Assembly (NCBI GenBank): GCA_945888595.1
Contig: CAMDAO010000008.1
Coordinates: forward strand, 1 to 39,829
From: Chryseobacterium gleum
GTDB lineage: Bacteria > Bacteroidota > Bacteroidia > Flavobacteriales_D > Crocinitomicaceae
DNA length: 39,829 bases
Direction of reading: 5' to 3'
In this document: in pieces, positions 16,159 to 23,291 of the stretch
Layout of the letters: each line of letters begins with the position of its first letter
Position numbering within the stretch: the first letter of the stretch is position 1
Made by a program: the position numbers and the translations under genes
The notes under the pieces: model-generated
What the model was told of the DNA's origin: nothing
Databases searched by the model: none
Seen by the model: only the letters and a program-made list of their open reading frames with translations

Positions 16159-16890
16159 ATGAGTAGAGTAGAAGTTAAACCATACGGTAATTTAGATAAA
16201 TCAAAGAAAGAAGAAGTGGCGGAAATGTTTGATAATATTTCCAAAAAATATGACTTTCTAAACCACTTTTTATCTTTAGGAATAGATAAAATTTGGAGAA
16301 GAAAGGCTGTTAATATGCTTCGTGAAATTCAACCAAAAAAAATTCTAGATATTGCCACTGGAACAGGAGATTTTGCTATTGCTTCTTTAAAATTAAATCC
16401 AACGGAGATTTTTGGCATTGATATTTCGCAAGGGATGTTAGAAGTCGGTCGTAAAAAAATGGTCGACAGAAAATTTGATAAAATCATCACCTTGCAACTT
16501 GGAGATTCTGAGGATTTACCATTTGAAGACAATTATTTTGATGGACTTACAGTTGGTTTTGGGGTTAGGAACTTTGAGCATTTAGAAATTGGTTTAGCTG
16601 AAATGCTTCGAGTAATCCGACCAAAAGGGAAAGTGATTATTTTAGAATTCTCTAAACCTAAGAAATTTCCAGTCAAACAGGGATATGGTTTTATTTCAAA
16701 ATATATCATTCCTTTCTTTGGAAAAAGAATTTCTAAAGATGAAAAGGCATATGCCTACTTACCAGAGTCGATTGCTGCGTTTCCGGAAGGGAAAGAATTT
16801 ACTGATATTTTAATAAAATTAGGGTATCAAAATGTCACTTCTCAATTAGTTTCAGGAGGCATCGCAACGATTTACAGTGGGACGAAATAG
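16159..16890 (+). CDS. ubiE: Demethylmenaquinone methyltransferase
   Basis: The 243-residue SAM-dependent methyltransferase performs the last step of menaquinone synthesis (MenG/UbiE). It has the family opening [28 protein letters not shown] (about 20-48), SAM motif [14 protein letters not shown] (about 61-73), GIDISQGML, and the UbiE signature [31 protein letters not shown] (about 128-160). Menaquinone is the usual quinone of Bacteroidota and the expected acceptor for the complex I encoded at 25871-38615. It is followed after 2 bases by porT. The symbol menG would be equally valid. Confidence 0.95.
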   Translation: MSRVEVKPYGNLDKSKKEEVAEMFDNISKKYDFLNHFLSLGIDKIWRRKAVNMLREIQPKKILDIATGTGDFAIASLKLNPTEIFGIDISQGMLEVGRKKMVDRKFDKIITLQLGDSEDLPFEDNYFDGLTVGFGVRNFEHLEIGLAEMLRVIRPKGKVIILEFSKPKKFPVKQGYGFISKYIIPFFGKRISKDEKAYAYLPESIAAFPEGKEFTDILIKLGYQNVTSQLVSGGIATIYSGTK

Positions 16891-16892
16891 GA

Positions 16893-17657
16893 ATGAAAAT
16901 AGGGGTTGAACAATATAGGACTAAAGTCAACGTTTCAGTATCTATGAAACTTTTTTTTATTTTTACTTTTGGCCTTTTTCCAGTTTTGTTGATTGCCCAG
17001 AAGGAAAAACCAGAGAATTATAAGCATTATGATGAACATTTTTTGCATTTTGGTTTCATGCTTGGTGCAAATAAGAGCGATTTTATAGTATATCAGAATG
17101 TTGATGCCTATTCAAAAAATGGATTAATATCTCTAACAAGTAAAAGTACTCCAGGTGGGCAGGTGGGCATCGTTTCAACAATGAGTTTAGGAACGCCCGT
17201 TGTTCGTTTGCGTTTTATTCCAACATTATCGTTTCAAGAGCGTGTTTTAAATTACTCGTTTGTCAATCCAGATCCTAAAGGGAAACCAATTTTACTTGAA
17301 GAACGAATTGGATCAACCGATTTGAATTTTCCACTAATGTTTCAATTTAGAACGCTGAGAGTAAACAATTTCGCTGCCTATTTATTAGCTGGAGCTCAGT
17401 TTACCTTAGATTTACAATCCTTAGAGAAAGCAAGTCAAAATACGGTCGATCCCTTTATTAAAATAAAAAAGAAAGATTATGAAGGACAAATTGGCGCAGG
17501 AGTAGAATTTTTTGCTCCTTACTTTAAGCTCGGTATTGAAGTGAAATATTCAACTGGATTTAATAATTCATTTATTCAAGACAACACGGAGATTTCGAAA
17601 CCAATTGACAAGTTAATTAATAACACGCTTTGGTTTTCTTTTATTTTTGAAGGATAA
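16893..17657 (+). CDS. porT: PorT-like outer-membrane beta-barrel protein of the type IX secretion system
   Basis: The 254-residue product has a signal peptide and a run of amphipathic beta strands ending in aromatic residues (LWFSFIFEG), as expected of a small beta-barrel. The segment HFGFMLGANKSDFIV near residue 50, after the signal peptide, is the typical opening of PorT-type barrels. Its place directly after ubiE is a gene order I recall for porT in Bacteroidota, and it supports the call. The first ATG (16893) puts 17 residues before a clean signal peptide starting MKLFFIFTFGLFPVLLIAQ at 16944, so 16944 may be the true start. PorT is needed for T9SS export, which the secreted protein at 4241-8068 would use. 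A general porin-family barrel is the alternative. Confidence 0.8.
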   Translation: MKIGVEQYRTKVNVSVSMKLFFIFTFGLFPVLLIAQKEKPENYKHYDEHFLHFGFMLGANKSDFIVYQNVDAYSKNGLISLTSKSTPGGQVGIVSTMSLGTPVVRLRFIPTLSFQERVLNYSFVNPDPKGKPILLEERIGSTDLNFPLMFQFRTLRVNNFAAYLLAGAQFTLDLQSLEKASQNTVDPFIKIKKKDYEGQIGAGVEFFAPYFKLGIEVKYSTGFNNSFIQDNTEISKPIDKLINNTLWFSFIFEG

Positions 17658-19210
17658 TGAGTCAAATAATTCAATTTCAGGTATCACCTGAGCAAGCAAA
17701 AAATGACCTTTTTCTAAAAAATAGAATCAAGGATCAATTAAATATTGAATCAAACGATTTTCAATTTATTTGGAGAAAACGTTCGATTGATGCTAGGAAG
17801 TCTGTTATAAAAATAAATTGTTCATTTGAAGTTTATTTAGATGGTGAAGCAGTTCTTTCTGAAATCGCCTATTCTCCCAAAAACGTCAGTAATTCAAATG
17901 AAATAGCTATTATTGGTGCTGGTCCAGCGGGCTTATTTGCTGCACTTCACGCGATTGAATTAGGCATGAAGCCTGTAGTATTTGAACGAGGAAAAGATGT
18001 TCGGTCGCGTAGAAGAGATTTAGCAAAATTGAATAAAGAATCAATCGTGGACGGTGAATCCAATTATTGTTTTGGGGAAGGAGGAGCTGGTACGTATTCA
18101 GATGGGAAATTGTATACTCGCTCAAAAAAAAGAGGAGATGTTTTAAAAGCTTTAAAGTGGTTTGTTCATTTTGGTGCGGACGATGATATTTTAGTAGATG
18201 CTCACCCACATATTGGAACCAATAAATTGCCTCAAATAATTGTTGCGATGAGGGAGGAAATTATCAACTGTGGAGGTGAAGTACATTTTGAATCTAAATT
18301 GACTGATTTATTGATTGAAAAAGGAGAAATAAAAGGTATTGAAATTAATTCAAAAACAATTAGAAAGTTCGAAAATGTAATTTTAGCAACTGGACATTCC
18401 GCAAGAGATATTTTTGAATTATTGCATAAAAAAGGCTTGCAATTAAAATCGAAATCTTTTGCATTAGGAGTTAGAGTAGAGCATTCTCAAGAAATTATCG
18501 ACAAAATTCAATATTCAGGAAGATTAAGTGACGATTTTTTGCCCCCTTCATCGTACGCTTTGGTGACCCAAATTGATGGCCAAGGAGTTTATTCATTTTG
18601 TATGTGCCCTGGTGGGATTATTGCCCCCTGTGCTACCTCTGAAGGAGAAGTTGTGACAAATGGTTGGTCTCCATCGAAAAGGAATAATCCCTATTCTAAT
18701 TCAGGAATTGTTGTGACAGTAAATCCAGAAGATTTGCCAAATTACACAAAAGAAAATCCTTTTATTGCATTAGATTTCCAAAAATCTGTGGAAAAGAAAT
18801 GTTGGGAGGCAGCAGGTAAAACACAAAAAGTTCCAGCGCAATGTTTAAAAGATTTTATAGATGGAAAAGTTTCTACTTCTTTTCCTAGGTCATCGTATTT
18901 ACCAGGAATAACAAGTGTTGATTTGAATACTATTTTACCCCCATTTATTTCCAAGAGATTAAAAAAAGGATTTATAGAATTCGGTAAAAAAATGAATGGA
19001 TTCTTGACGAATGATGCAGTATTGCACGCTCCAGAATCGAGAACATCTTCACCCGTTCAAATTCCAAGAGACGAAGTGACATTAGAACATCCAGATGCAA
19101 AAGGACTCTATCCTTGTGCTGAAGGAGCTGGCTATGCAGGAGGAATTATTTCAGCAGCCATTGACGGAATGAAATGTGTTGCTGAGATTAAATTAAAATC
19201 AGAACAATGA
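17657..19210 (+). CDS. FAD-dependent dehydrogenase of the COG2509 type, function unknown
   Basis: The 517-residue protein has a small N-terminal domain (1-80) followed by a Rossmann FAD-binding motif IAIIGAGPAGLFAALHAIE (about 83-101) and ERGKDVRSRRRD. Further blocks NYCFGEGGAGTYSDGKLYTR (about 134-153), FENVILATGHSARDIFE and CAEGAGYAGGIISAAIDG near the C terminus match the conserved but biochemically uncharacterised COG2509 family. The ATG overlaps the porT stop codon by one base and its own stop overlaps trmL by four, so it is expressed with both. The substrate is unknown. Confidence 0.85.
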   Translation: MSQIIQFQVSPEQAKNDLFLKNRIKDQLNIESNDFQFIWRKRSIDARKSVIKINCSFEVYLDGEAVLSEIAYSPKNVSNSNEIAIIGAGPAGLFAALHAIELGMKPVVFERGKDVRSRRRDLAKLNKESIVDGESNYCFGEGGAGTYSDGKLYTRSKKRGDVLKALKWFVHFGADDDILVDAHPHIGTNKLPQIIVAMREEIINCGGEVHFESKLTDLLIEKGEIKGIEINSKTIRKFENVILATGHSARDIFELLHKKGLQLKSKSFALGVRVEHSQEIIDKIQYSGRLSDDFLPPSSYALVTQIDGQGVYSFCMCPGGIIAPCATSEGEVVTNGWSPSKRNNPYSNSGIVVTVNPEDLPNYTKENPFIALDFQKSVEKKCWEAAGKTQKVPAQCLKDFIDGKVSTSFPRSSYLPGITSVDLNTILPPFISKRLKKGFIEFGKKMNGFLTNDAVLHAPESRTSSPVQIPRDEVTLEHPDAKGLYPCAEGAGYAGGIISAAIDGMKCVAEIKLKSEQ

Positions 19211-19689
19211 ATGTAGTCGATAAGTATGATCAATTAAATTTCAATATTGTGTTAGTGGAACCGCAAATACCTAATAACACTGGTAATATTGGAAGATTGT
19301 GTGTCGCGACAAAAAGCCGATTACATTTGGTTCACCCTTTAGGATTTGAAATTACTGATTCGAGAGTGAAGCGCGCTGGGTTAGATTATTGGCCAGATTT
19401 AGAAATTTGTCACCATGATAATTTCGAAGCATGGGTGAAAACGATTAACCCTGAATCTGCTATTTATTTTTTCTCGGCAAGAGCAGAAAAATCATTTTAT
19501 AAAGTGGATTTAAAAGCTGGAGACTACTTGATTTTTGGCAAAGAAGCGGAAGGATTGGCTCCAGAAATAATAGAACAATTTAAGGAAAATATCGTTAAAA
19601 TTCCATTTCCTGGAAAAGTGAGGAGTTTTAACTTGGCCAATGCTGTTTCGATGGTTTTGGGGGAAGGGATGCGACAATTAGGTGTCTGA
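19207..19689 (+). CDS. trmL: tRNA (cytidine(34)-2'-O)-methyltransferase
   Basis: The 160-residue SPOUT methyltransferase modifies the wobble ribose of certain leucine tRNAs. It has the TrmL-type motifs PQIPNNTGNIGRLCVAT (about 19-35), LIFGKEAEGLAPEI (about 113-126) and VRSFNLANAVSMVLGE (about 141-156), which form the trefoil-knot SAM site. Length and motifs are ordinary for the family. It is last in the plus-strand run from 13897 and overlaps the flavoprotein gene by four bases (ATGA). Confidence 0.93.
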   Translation: MNVVDKYDQLNFNIVLVEPQIPNNTGNIGRLCVATKSRLHLVHPLGFEITDSRVKRAGLDYWPDLEICHHDNFEAWVKTINPESAIYFFSARAEKSFYKVDLKAGDYLIFGKEAEGLAPEIIEQFKENIVKIPFPGKVRSFNLANAVSMVLGEGMRQLGV

Positions 19690-19690
19690 T

Positions 19691-19817
19691 TTTTTTAACC
19701 ACAGAGAGTATACAGAGGATTAGCACAGAGTTGCTCAGAGTTCTTTGTTGTTAGTTTTTTTTAAAAAAAAATCAGTGAAACTCTATTTTTTAACACTGCG
19801 TACTCTGTGGTTAAAAA
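19691..19817. repeat. long imperfect hairpin element filling the convergent gap after trmL
   Basis: The ends are a perfect 15-bp inverted repeat, TTTTTAACCACAGAG at 19692-19706 and its complement at 19803-19817. Inside are CACAGAG-type repeats (for example 19724-19730) and a central run of eight T and nine A (19755-19771) that could form the tip. The element begins one or two bases after the trmL stop and ends exactly at the stop codon of the convergent methyltransferase gene. It resembles ACCACAGAG-type intergenic repeats and probably acts as a two-way terminator. Confidence 0.8.
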
Positions 19818-20558
19818 TTACACAGCACTGTCGTTTCTAAAAAACTCCGACAACAAAATCCCAGCGGCAACAGAAACATTCAAAGATTCAGCTTTCCCAA
19901 AACGAGGAATTGTGATTGGTTGATTAACAAGAGAAATTACTTCTTTTGAAATCCCATTCCCTTCATTGCCAAGGATTAATATTCCTTTTGGTTGAACAGT
20001 TTTTTTGTAAATATTTTCGCCTTCCAATAAAGCTCCAAAAATAGGTTCTTTCGTTTTTGAAAGATAGCTATGTAAATCGCAATAAAGCACATTTATTCTA
20101 AAAATAGCTCCCATGCTTGCTTGCACCACTTTTGGATTGTAGATATCAACCGTATCTTTAGAACAGATTATTTCTTTGACATCAAACCAATCTGCTAAAC
20201 GCAAAATGGTCCCCATGTTTCCCGGATCTTGAATTCCATCTAAAGCAATTTTGAACTCTGTTTTCACGACTTTTTGTACGGGTATTTTTAGCACAACAAG
20301 TGACTTATTTGGGTTTTTTAAGGAAGAAATGGACTTTAATTCCTCCTCTGAAACCAAAACGACTTCATGATTTAAGTTTTTAGAAATAATAATACTCGAT
20401 TTGGTAAGACAAAGAAAAACCACTTCATATTCGTTGCTTTCCAATGCTTCATTGACCATTTTCTCACCTTCAACAACAAATAAACCTAAATCATCTCTAC
20501 ATTTTTTCTGTTGAAGTGAACGAATCCATTTTATCTTGTTCTTTGATATACTTTGCAC
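19818..20558 (-). CDS. SpoU/TrmH-family RNA 2'-O-methyltransferase
   Basis: The 246-residue protein has an N-terminal L30e-like substrate-binding part (about 1-95, SKNKIKWIRSLQQKKCRDDLG and FVVEGEKMVNEAL) and a C-terminal SPOUT domain. The three SpoU motifs are DGIQDPGNMGTILRLADWF (about 108-126), ILGNEGNGIS (about 193-202) and IPRFGKAESLNVSVAAGILL (about 213-232). It methylates a ribose in rRNA or tRNA; the exact site cannot be told. The start codon is GTG at 20558: an in-frame TAA lies a few codons upstream and there is no in-frame ATG before residue 34, which is inside the conserved domain. It is divergent from the TamL-like gene. Confidence 0.9.
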   Translation of the reverse strand: MQSISKNKIKWIRSLQQKKCRDDLGLFVVEGEKMVNEALESNEYEVVFLCLTKSSIIISKNLNHEVVLVSEEELKSISSLKNPNKSLVVLKIPVQKVVKTEFKIALDGIQDPGNMGTILRLADWFDVKEIICSKDTVDIYNPKVVQASMGAIFRINVLYCDLHSYLSKTKEPIFGALLEGENIYKKTVQPKGILILGNEGNGISKEVISLVNQPITIPRFGKAESLNVSVAAGILLSEFFRNDSAV

Positions 20559-20579
20559 CGTTGCTTTTTATTATTTTTG
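20553..20579 (+). promoter_or_regulatory. candidate promoter for the TamL-like gene (TTG-N16-TATTTTTG)
   Basis: TATTTTTG (20572-20579) matches TAnnTTTG, with TTG at 20553-20555 and a 16-base spacer, slightly short. Transcription would start near 20587, just before the proposed TTG start codon at 20597. The element overlaps the beginning of the divergent methyltransferase gene. Confidence 0.35.
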
Positions 20580-20596
20580 TAACTCAATTTACACTA

Positions 20597-23278
20597 TTGA
20601 TACATTTTAAATACATATATCGTTTACTTGTCGCTTTGTTACTTCTTGTGAGTTGTAAATCTACGAAGTTTGTTTCGAATGACCATTATTTGCTAAAAAA
20701 GAACGTTGTCGAATTAGATAAAGGTTCGATAAATAATGATGAAATAATCGAGATTATTAAGCAGCAAGCAAACAAGCGAATGATAGGAATGAAAGTTGAT
20801 CTTTTTATTTTTAATTGCATTGATTCTTCTAAAGTGGCAGTGAAAAGAAATAAAGACAATATTAAAATTCGTTTGGAGAATCAAGAGAAAATTATAGCTC
20901 AAAACTCAATCAATGCCAGAAGAATAGAGAAAGCACGAGAAAAAAATAAAACGTATTACACCCAAAAAACGATACAATTGAAAGATACCCTCGAGCCAAA
21001 TATGTTCTTGAAAGAGTGGTTAAAGTATAAGATTGGCGAAGAACCTGTAATTTTTGATAGTTTGTTATTCAATAAATCAGTGGAACAAATTGGATCGTAT
21101 CTGAGAAAAAAAGGTTATTATTCTAGTAATGTGAGTGGGAACGTCGCTTATAGGAAGAAGAAAAAAGCTGTCGTTACCTATAGAATTGAGCCAAATGAAA
21201 GAAAAATGATTGATTCGGTCTATGTAAAGTCGGATAATGAACTTGTTACCGGAATATATTCTAATTATATAAAAAAAGAAAATAATGATTTAAAAGGTCA
21301 ACCGTTTGACATTAATAATTTAGATGATTTTCGATATTCTGTTGCGAGAGAAATGAAGGATTATGGATTATTTGATTTTAGTCCATCGTATATTTTTTAT
21401 GAGGCAGATACAAGTAAAACGGATAATAAAGTAATCATTCGGATTGAATTTAAAGATAGGATGATTGCTTTAAAATCGTTCAACGATAGTATTATTTATA
21501 AAAAACATCAACAAATGTTGGTGAAGGAAGTCTACTTTCATATACTTGATTCTTCTCTGTTTTTAGGCGACTTCGCCCAAATGCTAAATAGTAACGGATT
21601 GACATTGAGTACTAAAAATTTCCCCACTTTAGATACATTGGTTTATCAGGATATCAAACAACGTAAATCAAATTCTGTTGCGATCAATAGGACTGCTTAT
21701 TTTTTATTCAATGGACAACTATTTTTAACACCGAAGATTATAGAAGCCCAAAATTTACTAGAAAAAGGATCTTTGTGGACAGAAAAAAAGCAAGAAATTA
21801 CCCATTCTAGATTATTGCAATTAGGTCTATTTCAGACCATAAAAATTGAAATAAATGAAATTCAAGACTCTAATCTGTTAGTAGTTCATTATTATTTAAC
21901 ACCTGCTAAAAAAGAATCTTTCAGCTTTGAACCAAGGGTCACAACTTCAAGTGGTTTTTTAGGAGTTTCAGCTGGAATGAATTATATGAATAAGAATTTG
22001 TTTAGCAATGGAGAAAAATTGACTTTTGGATTAAACACGAGTATTCAAGCAGTTCCTGCAATATTTGAGAGTAGCGGAGATTATTCAAATTCTAAAGATG
22101 CCATTGAAAAATTTTATCAGTTTGAGATTGGTCCATCAATAAATTTGGAATTACCTGGATTATTATTAATAAAAAAACCAACAACAAATAAAACTCGATT
22201 AGCAAAGACAATCTTTTCAACGGCCTATAGTTTTCAGCAAAGAACGGATTTTGTAAAAGAAAGTTTTCAAATAAATTCGACCTGGAAATACGAAATAAAT
22301 AACACCCAAATTGTTAAAATGGGATTACCAGGAATTTCAGTTATTAAATTTATTAATATTCAGAAATCTGACAATTTTGAGAGCAAATTACAGACAATGA
22401 ATAACCCGTTTTATAGCAATGCCTTCAGTAATCAATTTATTTGGCAGGATTGGACGGTATCATTTGAATACAGAGATAAAGATAAAAAAAATCGTAAATT
22501 AAAATCTTCTTTTTACTATTTAGGTGCGTTTGACATTGCTGGAAGTCTTTTATCGGCATTTAAAAATTTTCAAGTTGCTGACACAGCAGGACTGTATAAA
22601 GGAAGTTATAGAGTGAATGGCTTGGTGTATGCTCAGTTTTCAAAGGTAGATAATACGGTTATTTACTCTCATCCACTTGGTAAATATAGAAGTGTCAATA
22701 TGAGAGCGCTAGTTGGAATGGGTATGACGTATGGAAATTCAAAAACATCGATGCCTTATGATTACAGTTTTTTTGGCGGAGGATCTAATGATGTGAGAGG
22801 GTGGAAGGCGTTTAGTTTAGGACCCGGTTCGTATAAGTATTATCTAGATACAAATGGTACAAATATTCAAGTTGGAGATTTAAGACTTTCAGGTTCTGCT
22901 GAATATCGTTTTCAAATTACTGATTTTTTTAAAGCTGCCTTCTTTGTTGATGGCGGTAATATCTGGACATTAAGAGAAGATCCAAGTCGACCAGGTGGAA
23001 AATTTTCTTCTAATTGGCACAAAGAAATTGCTGTTGCTGCTGGTATTGGGTTACGAATGGATTTTGATTTTTTCTTGGTTAGATTTGATTTTGGTTTTCC
23101 TTTGAATAATCCTGCATTGCCCAATGGGGAAAAGTGGGTTTTTCAAAAACAACATGCCTATCATCAAGAGATTGCTGATATGATAAATTCAAGTCCCACA
23201 TTGCAACAAGACGCAAGTAGATTAGATTCTACGCCATTTTCACCTCATATAAGCTTTGGTATCGGCTATCCATTTTAA
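20597..23278 (+). CDS. TamL-like lipoprotein of the Omp85/BamA-TamA superfamily
   Basis: From the proposed TTG the product has 893 residues and starts with a lipoprotein signal peptide, hydrophobic core LLVALLLLVSC with the lipidated Cys at 20. The frame stays open to a GTG at 20516, but that start would lie inside the divergent gene and upstream of the candidate promoter, and would bury the lipobox; no in-frame ATG precedes the lipobox. POTRA-like repeats fill the N-terminal half. The C-terminal beta-barrel has the Omp85 loop-6 motif as NDVRGWKAFSLGPGSY (about 735-750) and ends in a strand with terminal Phe (ISFGIGYPF). Lipidated TamA relatives of Bacteroidota are called TamL and work with TamB-like proteins in outer-membrane biogenesis. 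A separate BamA is expected elsewhere. Confidence 0.82.
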   Translation: MIHFKYIYRLLVALLLLVSCKSTKFVSNDHYLLKKNVVELDKGSINNDEIIEIIKQQANKRMIGMKVDLFIFNCIDSSKVAVKRNKDNIKIRLENQEKIIAQNSINARRIEKAREKNKTYYTQKTIQLKDTLEPNMFLKEWLKYKIGEEPVIFDSLLFNKSVEQIGSYLRKKGYYSSNVSGNVAYRKKKKAVVTYRIEPNERKMIDSVYVKSDNELVTGIYSNYIKKENNDLKGQPFDINNLDDFRYSVAREMKDYGLFDFSPSYIFYEADTSKTDNKVIIRIEFKDRMIALKSFNDSIIYKKHQQMLVKEVYFHILDSSLFLGDFAQMLNSNGLTLSTKNFPTLDTLVYQDIKQRKSNSVAINRTAYFLFNGQLFLTPKIIEAQNLLEKGSLWTEKKQEITHSRLLQLGLFQTIKIEINEIQDSNLLVVHYYLTPAKKESFSFEPRVTTSSGFLGVSAGMNYMNKNLFSNGEKLTFGLNTSIQAVPAIFESSGDYSNSKDAIEKFYQFEIGPSINLELPGLLLIKKPTTNKTRLAKTIFSTAYSFQQRTDFVKESFQINSTWKYEINNTQIVKMGLPGISVIKFINIQKSDNFESKLQTMNNPFYSNAFSNQFIWQDWTVSFEYRDKDKKNRKLKSSFYYLGAFDIAGSLLSAFKNFQVADTAGLYKGSYRVNGLVYAQFSKVDNTVIYSHPLGKYRSVNMRALVGMGMTYGNSKTSMPYDYSFFGGGSNDVRGWKAFSLGPGSYKYYLDTNGTNIQVGDLRLSGSAEYRFQITDFFKAAFFVDGGNIWTLREDPSRPGGKFSSNWHKEIAVAAGIGLRMDFDFFLVRFDFGFPLNNPALPNGEKWVFQKQHAYHQEIADMINSSPTLQQDASRLDSTPFSPHISFGIGYPF

Positions 23279-23291
23279 GGAATGTACTTTG

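Noticed and set aside
17910-18209. Open frame on the minus strand opposite the COG2509 flavoprotein gene
   Set aside because: The plus-strand gene has clear FAD motifs over the same bases, and the antisense translation shows no domain or signal.
20516-20596. GTG start of the TamL-like gene inside the divergent methyltransferase gene
   Set aside because: It would bury the lipobox after a 46-residue leader and require transcription from inside the neighbouring gene; TTG 20597 fits signal peptide and promoter better.
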